A stretch of 64,000 nt of DNA from JANPLN01 sp964579625 (GTDB lineage Bacteria > Bdellovibrionota > Bdellovibrionia > Bdellovibrionales > JAGQZY01): positions 4,210 to 68,209 of the forward strand of contig CAZOGU010000007.1 in assembly GCA_964579625.1 (NCBI GenBank), written 5' to 3'. The stretch's first letter is position 1. Every line of letters starts with the position of its first letter. The position numbers were made by a program, and so were the translations under genes. Below, in pieces: positions 48,327-57,675 of this stretch. The notes under the pieces were generated by a model. It saw only the letters and a list, made by a program, of their open reading frames with translations, was not told where the DNA came from and ran no database searches.

Positions 48327-51005
48327 CTATTTCAGAACAGTCTTCACAATCTCTAAAGCTTGCTTGCTGTCAAAAGTTTCAAAAGAACCCTGAGCATAGT
48401 CGGGACGTCCGCCACCTTTACCGCCAAACTTTTGCGTGAGTTCTTTCGCAATGTTTCCACACACGACGGATTTAAGATTTTTATTACAAGCAATCAAGAA
48501 AGGTTTTTGCGTATCGCCCGCACCAACAACCACAACCACCAAATTGGGGGCGCGATCGCGGAGCCGATCGACGATCTCGCTCAATACACTGCGATCTTCC
48601 ACCACAAAAGACTCCACCAAAAGTTTCACTTCACCAGAGGCCATTGTGTGCGAAGTGGATTTTGCGACGAGAGAATCAAAATCGACGTTCTGGCTTTGCA
48701 AGCCTTGAACCTGTTTTTTGAGTTGGGAAACAGTGTCTTGTGTTTGCGCAATCCACGCATCCACAGTGACTCCACCTTCTGCATCCAGGTACGAATCCCA
48801 GGCGGTGGGAAGATTGAGATCTTTTCGTGCGCGCATGTTTTCAGCTGTATTCTTTTTCAGATAAGCCAAAGCCGTGCGCCCGGTGAGAGCTTCGATACGC
48901 CGAACTCCCGCGCTCACGGAGGATTCACTGACAATTTTAAACAGACCGATTTCGCTCGTATTCTGCACATGTGTTCCACCGCAAAGTTCTTTCGAAAACC
49001 CGCCCATGGTAAGAACACGCACCTCATCGCCATACTTTTCGCCAAACATCGCAACCGCACCGTTTTTAACGGCCTCTTTGTAAGATTGCACCTCGGCTTG
49101 CACGGGAACAGTGAGGTAAATCTGTTCGTTCACTAAGTCCTCAAGCTCACTGAGTTGTGTGGGTGTCACGGCGGCATTGTGATTAAAATCAAAACGCAAT
49201 TTTTCTGGCCCCACTTGCGATCCTGCTTGCGCGACTTTGTCACCGAGAACTGTTTTAAGGGCGGCATGCAAAAGATGGGTGGCGGAGTGATTACGAGCGG
49301 TGTCGCGACGAAGAGAATTTTGCACGTTGATATTGTAAGGCTGATTGATAGAAAATTTTCCGCTCTTGACGGTGATGTGGTGAAGATACAAATCATTCAT
49401 CTTTGTGCAGTCATAAACTTCGACCACATTTTGTCCATCAGTGATTTCGCCTTGGTCACCCGTTTGTCCACCACCTTCGGCATAAAAAGGAGTGGCGGCA
49501 AACACGACGATTCCCGATTGACCTTCTGCCAACTGCGAAACACCCTTGGCGCCATCGCTGAGGCCCAAAGGTTTCTGTTGGGCGACGGTGAGGGAGTCGT
49601 AGCCTTTAAATTGAGTCGCTCCATTTTTTTTCGAAAGCGTTTGTGTCCACTCCAGCAAATGCTGATCATTGGCGGTGAGGGCATGGGACTTTCGTGCTTG
49701 TTTGGCTTTTTGTCGGGCTTTTTCAAACTCGGACTCAAAATCTTTCACAGCCACCTGAAAGTTTTTTTCGCGCGCCATCACTTGTGTGAGATCAAGCGGA
49801 AATCCAAACGTGTCATAAAGTTTAAAGGCCATTTTTCCATCAACAGTGTTCTGCCCCTTGTTCTTGAGCTGGTGCAGGTACTCCTCGAGAATCTGAGTTC
49901 CTTGAAGAAGAGTTCCTAAAAACTTTTGCGTTTCTTGCTCTACAGCTGTCAGAATTGCATTTCTTTGCGTGCCGAGTGCTGGGTAAAAAGCAGCCATTTC
50001 CTGAGTCACAACCGCACAGACATCGCGAAATAAATTTGAATTTGTCGAAAGCTTTTGAGCGTAACGAATCGCTCGGCGCATGATGCGACGAAGAACATAA
50101 CCGCGGCCTTCGTTGCTTGGAAAAATTCCATCGGCCATTAAAAAACTGGTGGCTCGCGCATGGTCCGCGATCACTTTGTAAGTGGCTTTGAGTTCGGGAG
50201 AAGATTGCCAATCCGAAAAACGGTTGCCAGAGATCTCGCACGCTTTTTGAATCAGCGGAGTGAAGAGATCGGTTTCGTAATTGTCGAACACACCTTGCAT
50301 CGCCGCTGCAATTCGCTCAAGTCCAGCGCCTGTATCCACCGATGGTTTAGGAAGAGGTTTGAGGCCCGTTCCATCTTCGAAGAATTGCATAAATACCAAA
50401 TTCCAAATTTCCACATAGCGGTTGTCGTCCTGACCAAAAGGCGCGTTGGGATTGAGTGCAGCTTTGGGTCCGTGATCATAAAAAATTTCGGAGCATGGTC
50501 CACAGGGTCCGGTGTCACCCATGCGCCAGAAGTTGTCTTTTTCTCCAAGGCGGTGAATGCGATCGCGGGGAACGCCCTCTTGCTTGTGCCAAATGTCAGC
50601 GGCTTCATCATCCGTTTCAAAAACAGTGACGTAAAGCTTCTCTTTGGGAATGCCGAGTTTGTTGGTTAAAAGATCCCAGGCAAAACGAATGGCATCTTTT
50701 TTAAAATAGTCGCCAAAAGAAAAGTTTCCGAGCATTTCAAAAAAGGTGTGGTGGCGAGTGGTGTAGCCCACATTTTCCAAATCATTGTGTTTGCCGCCGG
50801 CACGCACGCACTTTTGAATCGTAACAGCGCGGTTAAAGGCGAGGGATTCAGATCCCAAAAAAACATTTTTAAATTGATTCATTCCTGCATTGGTAAACAA
50901 AAGAGTGGGATCGTTGTGGGGAATGAGGCTCGAGCTTTCGACCTGCTTGTGCCCGTGGCCCTCAAAGTAACCGTTAAATACTTTGCGAATGTCCTGATGC
51001 TTCAT
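48327..51005 (-). CDS. alaS: Alanyl-tRNA synthetase
   Basis: An 892-residue class II synthetase charging tRNA-Ala. N-terminal aminoacylation core: FLGSESLAFNRAVTIQKCVRAGGKHNDLENVG, then MGDTGPCGPCSEIFYDHG and DTGAGLERIAA. The editing domain carries HSATHLLHAAL (HxxxH) and the Cys-Gly-Gly-Thr-His of KELCGGTHV. The C-terminal DHHA1 domain has GGKGGGRPDYAQGS. Its first 32 nt overlap the 3' end of recX. It belongs to the minus-strand pilT-recX-alaS-osmC run. Confidence 0.97.
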   Translation of the reverse strand: MKHQDIRKVFNGYFEGHGHKQVESSSLIPHNDPTLLFTNAGMNQFKNVFLGSESLAFNRAVTIQKCVRAGGKHNDLENVGYTTRHHTFFEMLGNFSFGDYFKKDAIRFAWDLLTNKLGIPKEKLYVTVFETDDEAADIWHKQEGVPRDRIHRLGEKDNFWRMGDTGPCGPCSEIFYDHGPKAALNPNAPFGQDDNRYVEIWNLVFMQFFEDGTGLKPLPKPSVDTGAGLERIAAAMQGVFDNYETDLFTPLIQKACEISGNRFSDWQSSPELKATYKVIADHARATSFLMADGIFPSNEGRGYVLRRIMRRAIRYAQKLSTNSNLFRDVCAVVTQEMAAFYPALGTQRNAILTAVEQETQKFLGTLLQGTQILEEYLHQLKNKGQNTVDGKMAFKLYDTFGFPLDLTQVMAREKNFQVAVKDFESEFEKARQKAKQARKSHALTANDQHLLEWTQTLSKKNGATQFKGYDSLTVAQQKPLGLSDGAKGVSQLAEGQSGIVVFAATPFYAEGGGQTGDQGEITDGQNVVEVYDCTKMNDLYLHHITVKSGKFSINQPYNINVQNSLRRDTARNHSATHLLHAALKTVLGDKVAQAGSQVGPEKLRFDFNHNAAVTPTQLSELEDLVNEQIYLTVPVQAEVQSYKEAVKNGAVAMFGEKYGDEVRVLTMGGFSKELCGGTHVQNTSEIGLFKIVSESSVSAGVRRIEALTGRTALAYLKKNTAENMRARKDLNLPTAWDSYLDAEGGVTVDAWIAQTQDTVSQLKKQVQGLQSQNVDFDSLVAKSTSHTMASGEVKLLVESFVVEDRSVLSEIVDRLRDRAPNLVVVVVGAGDTQKPFLIACNKNLKSVVCGNIAKELTQKFGGKGGGRPDYAQGSFETFDSKQALEIVKTVLK

Positions 51006-51423
51006 TGATCACCCTCTGTATCGTTTCGTGGTCAAATCCGCGATTTCTCAGGAAGACCATGATCTGTTTTTTATCGAGAGTTGAGGGCTTTGACAATGGA
51101 GAAAAGCGTCCTTCAAGGAGCGAGAGGGCTTTTTGCAGCTCTACATCGCTATCGCGAGGAACAGGTGGAAGTTGCTTTTGTTGCAAGTATTTCAAAATGG
51201 AGTTGTGACTCTTCTTTTTGCGATGAAGATGCGCCGCCACTTTTTCGGCCATCGCCAGCGGCGGAAGAATCCAGCCCGAAGATTCCGCGTGGTTGATGGC
51301 GGCCTCGACGTCGTCGGGTAAAAAGTCATGTTTGGAGAGCTTCATGCGCAGTTCGCTTCGGGAGTGATCGCGCATGGCAAGGTAATCCATGGCTTTTTGA
51401 ATCGCTTCGTCTCGCGTTTTCAT
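50974..51423 (-). CDS. recX: RecX-family regulatory protein
   Basis: A 149-residue RecX family protein. Three helical repeats are seen: AIQKAMDYLAMRDHSRSELRMKL, then AAHLHRKKKSHNSILKYLQQKQL and KQIMVFLRNRGFDHETIQRVI. RecX caps and limits RecA filaments. Its gene lies about 2.2 kb from recA and on the opposite strand. The ATG overlaps the pilT TGA (ATGA), and its end overlaps alaS by 32 bp. Confidence 0.85.
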   Translation of the reverse strand: MKTRDEAIQKAMDYLAMRDHSRSELRMKLSKHDFLPDDVEAAINHAESSGWILPPLAMAEKVAAHLHRKKKSHNSILKYLQQKQLPPVPRDSDVELQKALSLLEGRFSPLSKPSTLDKKQIMVFLRNRGFDHETIQRVINEASGHSQSI

Positions 51424-52625
51424 TTTTTGCTCTTTTTATGATCCAGTTGCAAGTTGGACTGCTCAGTGCTCCAACGACTCTTGGGATTGGCGCCATCGGA
51501 GCGATCCTCGCTCCAATCGGAGGCCACTCCTGATTGAATGCCTTTGAGCTTGAGAAAAAAGTTGTCGGGATTGGTCGCATACTTCAGGGCATCTTCTACA
51601 GACACCTGTCCTTTTGTCACAAGTCGCATTAAGCTTTGATCAAAAGATTGCATTCCAGATTCCTTGGCACTTGTCGCTAGGGCATCGGTGATTTGATTGG
51701 TTTTATCGGCGTCTTCGATCATCTCTTTGATTCTCTGGTTGTTGACCAAAATTTCCAGAGCAGGAATCATGCCGGAGCCATCTTTACGTAAAATCAAACG
51801 CTGACAAATAATCGCCCGAAGTACGCCGGCCAACTGACGGCGAATTTGGTCTTGCTGATGCGGAGGAAAAAGTCCGATGATTCGGTTGATCGTCTCCTGC
51901 GCGTCCAGCGTGTGCATCGTCGAAAAAACCAGGTGACCCGTTTCGGCCGCAAGGATGGCCGTCTCGGTGGTTTCTTTGTCGCGCATTTCGCCCACAAGAA
52001 TCACATCCGGATCTTGGCGAAGGGACGCGCGTAGAGCACTGGCAAAGGAGCTCATATCCGCACCCAGTTCGCGCTGAGAAACAATACTCTTGCGATCTTT
52101 AATCAAATACTCAATCGGATCTTCGAGAGTCACGATGTGAGAATGATGGTTGAGATTGATGTGATTGATCATGGAGGCCAGAGTTGTGGATTTTCCAGAG
52201 CCCGTCACTCCGGTGACAAGAATCAAACCGCGCTCGGACTCCGCCAATTTCTTAATCACGCTGGGAAGATGAAGATCATCAAAAGCGGGAATGGTGTGAT
52301 TGATCAAACGAATGACAAAACGGGTGGAGTTTCTTTGGCGAAACGCATTCACACGAAAGCGCGCCACGTTTTTAATTTCGTAACTCTTATCAATTTCGAA
52401 ATTTTCGGAGAGATCGCGAATTTCTTGCGGCGTCAGCGCTTCTTGCACCATTTTTTCCATGTGTTCGGCCATGATCGGAAACGATTGCTGACTTAATGGG
52501 CGAAGGACTCCCATTTTACGAATGACAGGAACAACTCCCACTTTTAAATGGACGTCACTGGCCCCTTGTTCAGCGGCTTGTTTTAAAATTTCGTCGTAAC
52601 TGAGGTTGTTAATCATTGTCGTCAT
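51420..52625 (-). CDS. pilT: Type IV pilus retraction ATPase PilT
   Basis: A 401-residue hexameric AAA+/GspE-type ATPase that depolymerises pilin for twitching motility. Motifs: ASDVHLKVG N-terminal domain, Walker A VTGVTGSGKSTT, the Asp box TLEDPIEYL, Walker B DPDVILVGEMRD, the His box and AGVLRAIICQRL (PilT AIRNLIRE equivalent). ATG 52625 (MTTMINNLSYDEIL) is preferred over the 52640 codon. The C-terminal 45 residues are charged (KSRWSTEQSNLQLDHKKSKK), longer than usual. Divergent from pgpA with only about 24 bp between starts. Confidence 0.93.
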   Translation of the reverse strand: MTTMINNLSYDEILKQAAEQGASDVHLKVGVVPVIRKMGVLRPLSQQSFPIMAEHMEKMVQEALTPQEIRDLSENFEIDKSYEIKNVARFRVNAFRQRNSTRFVIRLINHTIPAFDDLHLPSVIKKLAESERGLILVTGVTGSGKSTTLASMINHINLNHHSHIVTLEDPIEYLIKDRKSIVSQRELGADMSSFASALRASLRQDPDVILVGEMRDKETTETAILAAETGHLVFSTMHTLDAQETINRIIGLFPPHQQDQIRRQLAGVLRAIICQRLILRKDGSGMIPALEILVNNQRIKEMIEDADKTNQITDALATSAKESGMQSFDQSLMRLVTKGQVSVEDALKYATNPDNFFLKLKGIQSGVASDWSEDRSDGANPKSRWSTEQSNLQLDHKKSKK

Positions 52626-52649
52626 GGGTGCTTTGTACAATTATCTGGT

Positions 52650-53174
52650 GTGAGTTCAAAAAAGGGGAGTTCTTTGTCAAAGCCTGCGACACAAAGCGGT
52701 AAAATCAATCTTATCTCTGCGGTGGCTGAGTTCTTTGTTAAAGGCCTGGGGCTTGGGCGAATTCCATTCATGCCTGGCACCTGGGGATCTTTGCTTGGGA
52801 TTGTGTTTGTATATATTTTAAGCAAATCGACTAGTGATCTCGAAACGCAGGCCATCGTCACATTGTTTCTTTGCGCGGTGAGCTGGCTATTGATTGCCAT
52901 TTACGAAAAAAATTCGCACAAACACGACGATCAACAAGTGGTGCTCGATGAGGTTGCAGGTATTTTTGTTTGTTTTCTAGGCATCCCCATTTCGTGGCCA
53001 AGTCTTTTTGTCGGTTTTATTCTCTTTCGCTTTTTTGATATCTTAAAGCCATTTCCTATTTCTTGGGCAGATCGCAAGATTCCTGGCGCCTTTGGAACAC
53101 TCTTTGATGATCTACTAGCAGGATTTGCAGCAGGCGCTTTTTTGCATGGATTGATGTGGGGAGGATGGTTGTGA
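52650..53174 (+). CDS. pgpA: Phosphatidylglycerophosphatase A
   Basis: A 174-residue inner-membrane lipid phosphatase, making phosphatidylglycerol from PGP. The PgpA signature includes GLGLGRIPFMPGTWGSLLG, VVLDEVAGIFVCFLGIP, FRFFDILKPFPISWADRKIPGAFGTLFDDLLAG and about four membrane segments; the DE...DD acidic residues bind metal. GTG start. Its last 4 bp overlap the cinA start (GTGA). Confidence 0.93.
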   Translation: MSSKKGSSLSKPATQSGKINLISAVAEFFVKGLGLGRIPFMPGTWGSLLGIVFVYILSKSTSDLETQAIVTLFLCAVSWLLIAIYEKNSHKHDDQQVVLDEVAGIFVCFLGIPISWPSLFVGFILFRFFDILKPFPISWADRKIPGAFGTLFDDLLAGFAAGAFLHGLMWGGWL

Positions 53175-53647
53175 TTTTAGAAGTCACTGAAATTTTAAAA
53201 AAGCGTTCACAGACAGTGGCCTTTGCTGAAAGTTGCACGGGTGGTTTATTGTCATCGGTGTTTACAAAACAGGCGGGAGTGTCGTCTCTTTTTTTGGGCT
53301 CCGTTGTGGCGTATTCCAATCAACTTAAAAAAAATATTTTAGGTGTTTCTGAACCTCTGCTGCGCACGGTTGGCGCGGTGAGTTCGCCAGTCGCATTAGA
53401 AATGGCTCGTGGCCTAAAAACCTTGACGGGAGCGGACTGGACGGTCAGCATAACTGGAATTGCGGGTCCGACTGGCGGAACAAAAGAGAAGCCTGTAGGG
53501 ACTGTTTACTTCGGGGTGTGTGGCCCAGGATTTGAACAGACTCAAGGAAAACTTTTTCCTGGCGAACGCCAGCAGATACAGGAGGACGCAATGAAACACG
53601 CCATTCAAATTTTAACTCAATCTTTAAAGGGGGAACCATGGACGTAA
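53171..53647 (+). CDS. pncC: CinA C-terminal domain protein (nicotinamide-nucleotide amidase)
   Basis: GTG 53171 is chosen because GGGGAGG lies 6 nt upstream and it overlaps the pgpA stop. 158 residues of PncC/CinA-C: FAESCTGGLLSSVFTKQAGVSSLFLGSVVAYSN, VSSPVALEMARGLK and ITGIAGPTGGTKEKPVGTVYFGV. It deamidates NMN to nicotinate mononucleotide. Only the C-terminal amidase part of the two-domain CinA is present. Its stop overlaps the recA ATG by 10 bp. Confidence 0.92.
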   Translation: MILEVTEILKKRSQTVAFAESCTGGLLSSVFTKQAGVSSLFLGSVVAYSNQLKKNILGVSEPLLRTVGAVSSPVALEMARGLKTLTGADWTVSITGIAGPTGGTKEKPVGTVYFGVCGPGFEQTQGKLFPGERQQIQEDAMKHAIQILTQSLKGEPWT

Positions 53648-54768
53648 GTAAAAAGAACGAAAAAAACAAAGCACTCGAACTCGCTGTTTCGACGATCGAA
53701 AAGCAATTCGGTAAAGGGGCGATCATGCGCTTGGGCTCCCAAGAGAGTCTGCATGAGAGCATCGCTGTGATTCCCACAGGCTCATTGAGCTTGGATCTTG
53801 CACTCGGAATCGGCGGATACCCGCGCGGTCGTATTATCGAAATCTATGGACCAGAAAGCTCGGGTAAAACAACACTTGCTCTGACGGCCATTGCTCAAGC
53901 GCAAAAACAAGGTGGCGTTGCTGCCTTCGTGGATGCAGAACACGCTTTAGATGTGACGTATGCTCGCAAGCTTGGTGTAAATACAGAAGATGTTTTGATC
54001 TCTCAACCGGACACAGGAGAGCAAGCGCTTGAAATCACCGAAACGCTTGTTCGCTCGGGAGCGATTGATATTCTTGTGGTGGATTCTGTGGCGGCATTAA
54101 CTCCGCGTGCAGAAATCGAAGGCGACATGGGCGATAGCCACATGGGTCTTCAGGCTCGTTTGATGTCACAAGCTCTGCGCAAACTCACGGCGGCCATCAG
54201 TCGCAGTCAGTGCACAGTGGTCTTCATCAACCAGATCCGTATGAAAATTGGTGTGATGTTTGGAAACCCAGAAACAACAACCGGTGGAAACGCTCTTAAG
54301 TTTTATTCATCCGTTCGTTTGGATGTTCGTCGCATCGGTGCGATCACATCCGGTGAAGACACTGTCGGAAACCGCACAGCTGTAAAAGTGGTCAAAAACA
54401 AAATGGCGCCACCATTTGCAAAAGTCGAATTCGATATCATGTACGGTGAAGGAATTTCTGCCGAAGGCGATGTTTTGGATTTGGGTGTGAAGTTTGAAAT
54501 CGTTGAGAAGTCGGGTGCATGGTACAGCCTGAATGGCGAGCGCATGGGCCAAGGCCGTGATGCTGCGAAAAACTTCCTCAAAGAGAATCCAAAATTGATG
54601 AATGACATTCGCAATAAAATCTACGCCCTCAAAGGCTTGGCTCTTGCTAAATTGACAGAAGAGACAAAGCCCGAAAAGGCTGATAGAGACGACATAAAGT
54701 TGGAAGCGAAGTCAGATAAAAAAGCAGTGGCACCTGCAAAAGGTCGCCCCGCTCCAGCCAATCATTAA
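53638..54768 (+). CDS. recA: Recombinase A
   Basis: A 376-residue RecA. Walker A GPESSGKTT, Walker B ILVVDSVAAL, L1/L2 loops (AEIEGDMGDSHMGLQARLMSQALRKLTAAIS, NQIRMKIGVMFGNPETTTGGNALKFYSSVRLDVRR) and the C-terminal acidic/Lys-rich tail are all standard. It drives homologous recombination and SOS cleavage of LexA. It is co-transcribed with pgpA and pncC and ends in a strong terminator. No clear LexA box was seen directly upstream, since the start lies inside pncC. Confidence 0.98.
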   Translation: MDVSKKNEKNKALELAVSTIEKQFGKGAIMRLGSQESLHESIAVIPTGSLSLDLALGIGGYPRGRIIEIYGPESSGKTTLALTAIAQAQKQGGVAAFVDAEHALDVTYARKLGVNTEDVLISQPDTGEQALEITETLVRSGAIDILVVDSVAALTPRAEIEGDMGDSHMGLQARLMSQALRKLTAAISRSQCTVVFINQIRMKIGVMFGNPETTTGGNALKFYSSVRLDVRRIGAITSGEDTVGNRTAVKVVKNKMAPPFAKVEFDIMYGEGISAEGDVLDLGVKFEIVEKSGAWYSLNGERMGQGRDAAKNFLKENPKLMNDIRNKIYALKGLALAKLTEETKPEKADRDDIKLEAKSDKKAVAPAKGRPAPANH

Positions 54769-54796
54769 ACCTCGTTATCTTCAGCACAGCGCCCGT

Positions 54797-54823
54797 AAAA
54801 CCCGCTTACAAGCGGGTTTTTTA
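54797..54823 (+). terminator. Rho-independent terminator of recA
   Basis: Stem AAACCCGCTT / AAGCGGGTTT, three-base loop, followed by a T-run. Confidence 0.93.
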
Positions 54824-54921
54824 TTTGAATCAACGCCTGTCTAAACAATAAACACGTAAAAATTATCATAATCCATAAAACATCTGATTTTTGCTCTGAA
54901 AAGGCTTAAAAATAAGTCGGT

Positions 54922-56451
54922 ATGGGTCAGCGTTTTTTGAAATCTATATATTTCGTATTCAGGCCACTATTTCAGCCGAAAATAGCATTTTTAATCTGTT
55001 TTTTTATCACTTTTGAGTCATTTGCCGAAGATCGACTTTGCCGGTTTTTCTTTAATACTTCACGCCCACACACGGATCAAGAAAAGCTCAACACGGCCTT
55101 TGAACAAGGAACCCAGCGCATCCTGCAAGTGGTACCTCTCCACTCGATCAGTTATTCGACGCTTGCGAATTTTCTCAAAATTCGAATTTCTCAATCAATC
55201 GAACCTTCCGTGTCGGTAGTTGTCGTAGAAAATAATATATCAGAATCAAATGTAAAAACCCCTTTCGAAGATTTACAAAACACGGTGGCGATTGAAACAG
55301 TTTTTTACAAAACCGATCTTCGTCCAATTTTAGAGGAACGCGCTCAATCTAAAATTTTGATAGTCAGTGCCAATCAAAGTGCAGTGGTTTTTACTCAGCT
55401 TCGGAAGTATATCGAAGAAAACCCAGATTTTTCTATAGAAGGCATTTATATTGATCAAAGAGGTATTGCGATTTCTAGTTTTTCACAGGAGCGTCTTGAT
55501 GACATACTGCAGGTGTCGAATGCGATTTTATATGGAGTCGCATCTGGCTCACCTTCTGGCTTACGCAGAATTTTTACTCATTATGAAAAAGCATTCGCAT
55601 TAGGAGAGGTTCTCGAATTTTCACAGGTCACACTCGCGCATACGACCTGGTTTAGTTATGAACAAACTCAAAAGTTAGCCATTGCTGACGGCATTGCTTC
55701 ATCAGCGGCCCTTAGAGAATGGAAAAGGCCGCCTGGTGTTCCTGTAGATATTAAGCACACATATCAAAATCGAGGCTGGACCTCTGTAGAAGACTTCTTA
55801 GGAATCAGTTCCCGCATTAAAAATCAGGAACAAAATCATCAACCCACTTTGGATGAAGTGAGAGAAGTTGTTCGTGAAAAAAAGTTTTGGGTTCCGAAAC
55901 AATACACCTTTTGGAGTGAGCGACCTACAAATTTTCCAGCCAGACCAGACAAAGCCTACGAGAAAAGTGGTTGGAAAGGTTGGGACGATTTCCTGGGACA
56001 GACCAAGTGGATGACTTATGAAGAGGCACAAAAAGCCGTTCTCGATGCCGAAATTAATAATTGGCAACAGTTCGAGAACTGGAGAGAAAGACCACAGCGA
56101 CTTCCTCCTTATCCTGATAAAATCTACGAAGAATGGACGTCGGCTGCTGACTTTTTTAAAAACCCAAAGATAAGAAAGGGTCCCACGACGATCCAAATTT
56201 TAACCTATCCTGAGGCAGAAAAAGTGGCAGCAACGTGGGCTCGTGAAAAAGGAATTACAAAACTCACCATAGATGATTATCAAGCCCGTAAGGATCGTCC
56301 GACAGGGTTGCCCTATGAGCCTCAGCGCTATTACAAAGGCAAGGGTTGGATTGATATGGACACATTCCTAGGTTTAAAGAATCGCCCTGATATTAAATTA
56401 TTGAATGTAACTTCTGAATCACAGTCTCCCGATCAGTGGGCAGCACAATAA
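54922..56451 (+). CDS. Exported protein with four C-terminal GW-DFLG repeats
   Basis: A 509-residue protein with a hydrophobic signal (IAFLICFFITFESFAE). Residues 40-240 form an unrecognised domain (SVSVVVVENN, ILIVSANQSAVVFTQLRKYIEENP). Residues 245-294, 309-359, 365-412 and 429-484 are four divergent repeats of about 50 residues: (S/T)YEEAQKxA...W..RP..LP..P...Y...GW....DFLG. A similar unit occurs ahead of some phage integrases; finding it in an exported protein is unusual. Its 3' end overlaps the convergent aspartokinase by 59 bp. Confidence 0.75.
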   Translation: MGQRFLKSIYFVFRPLFQPKIAFLICFFITFESFAEDRLCRFFFNTSRPHTDQEKLNTAFEQGTQRILQVVPLHSISYSTLANFLKIRISQSIEPSVSVVVVENNISESNVKTPFEDLQNTVAIETVFYKTDLRPILEERAQSKILIVSANQSAVVFTQLRKYIEENPDFSIEGIYIDQRGIAISSFSQERLDDILQVSNAILYGVASGSPSGLRRIFTHYEKAFALGEVLEFSQVTLAHTTWFSYEQTQKLAIADGIASSAALREWKRPPGVPVDIKHTYQNRGWTSVEDFLGISSRIKNQEQNHQPTLDEVREVVREKKFWVPKQYTFWSERPTNFPARPDKAYEKSGWKGWDDFLGQTKWMTYEEAQKAVLDAEINNWQQFENWRERPQRLPPYPDKIYEEWTSAADFFKNPKIRKGPTTIQILTYPEAEKVAATWAREKGITKLTIDDYQARKDRPTGLPYEPQRYYKGKGWIDMDTFLGLKNRPDIKLLNVTSESQSPDQWAAQ

Positions 56452-57550
56452 ACGTTAAGTTTGTTGTATCTTGCAAAAGACCTTTCACCTTATCTCCTAA
56501 AATATCTGTGGCTTTGTAGAGGAGATCTGAACTCACGGCGCCTTGGCAGGTGGCTGTGACTGATGACATTTTTTCGCTTTGACCAGGAAGTTGTAACGAC
56601 ACGGACATTTCGCCGATTTCACCAACAAACCAAATTCGGCTGCCTTTTTCGACAGAAGAAGATGAAAGAATCTGCGGAGAGGGAAGAGATTGCTGTTGCA
56701 CTTTGGTGTGAATCCACTGAAGAGCTTGCGGCAAAGTCATCTGCGGAAATGTCCACGCGTAAACATCTTTATGGCTATTGATCGAAAGAATTTTTTGTTG
56801 TTCTAACATCGAGTCATCTCCAGATACGATTGTAAATTGATTTTCGTTTTCAAAGTGCGAAAAACGAAGTGGAATTTTTAAAAACGAAGCGAGTTCAGCC
56901 GCTCGATAGTGCAAAAACTTTCCGCCCCAAAAAGTCATGTCGACAACATTTTTAAAAGTGAGTTTTGGCAAATGCTGAGCTTTTGCGACAATTTTTGGAT
57001 CGGCGGAAAAAATTCCACCCACATCTTTTTTAAATTCACATCCAGGGCTTTGAAAGTGGGAGGCCATGGCCACTGCCGTTGTATCAGTGCCCCCTCGACC
57101 CAAAGTAGTGATTTCTTTGGTGTCTCCAGACACTCCCTGAAAACCCGCCAAAACAACGGTGTCGCCATTGTTAAGATGATTTTCTAATCGAAAAGGTCGA
57201 GTTTCTAAAATTCGGGCATTGCCGTGGGCGGTGTCGGTGATGATTCCAGCCTGGCTCCCAGTAAAACTAATGGCTGGGATTCCAAGATCATTGAGGGCTA
57301 AACTCATTAAAGACATCGAGGTTCGCTCGCCCACCGTGAGCAGCATATCCAGTTCGCGGCGTTGTGGAGCCGAGCTCACTTTTTTGGCCAAAGCGATCAG
57401 GTCATCGGTGGTTTTCCCCATGGCGCTGACAATGGCCAAAATGGGCTCCCGATGGCGTTCTTTTTCTTTTTTTAAAAAAAGAGCCACAGACTTTAACTTT
57501 TCGGTGTCAGCTAGACTGGCTCCGCCAAATTTATAAACACGCACAGACAT
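56393..57550 (-). CDS. lysC: Aspartate kinase
   Basis: A 385-residue aspartokinase catalysing the first step of the Lys/Thr/Met pathway. It has the start VYKFGGASLAD (KFGG), LTVGERTSMSLMSLAL (SLM in place of the Ala-rich pattern), TTLGRGGTDTTAVAMASHF, and FKKDVGGIFSADPKIV (DVxGIxTxDP), with a KDV...MTFWGGKFLHYRAAELA segment. The two C-terminal ACT domains are short and divergent (about 125 residues), so allosteric control may differ. Convergent overlap with the repeat protein gene. Confidence 0.9.
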   Translation of the reverse strand: MSVRVYKFGGASLADTEKLKSVALFLKKEKERHREPILAIVSAMGKTTDDLIALAKKVSSAPQRRELDMLLTVGERTSMSLMSLALNDLGIPAISFTGSQAGIITDTAHGNARILETRPFRLENHLNNGDTVVLAGFQGVSGDTKEITTLGRGGTDTTAVAMASHFQSPGCEFKKDVGGIFSADPKIVAKAQHLPKLTFKNVVDMTFWGGKFLHYRAAELASFLKIPLRFSHFENENQFTIVSGDDSMLEQQKILSINSHKDVYAWTFPQMTLPQALQWIHTKVQQQSLPSPQILSSSSVEKGSRIWFVGEIGEMSVSLQLPGQSEKMSSVTATCQGAVSSDLLYKATDILGDKVKGLLQDTTNLTFIVLPTDRETVIQKLHSII

Positions 57551-57675
57551 ATAGAATTTATCTCGTAAGAAGAACGTTCAGTCAACGTCACAAACATTCG
57601 TCGAGGCGAGAGTTTCAATCACTGAGAGACTGTGACAGAATGGTATTTTCGAGGCTGTTCATGCCAGGGAGAGAT

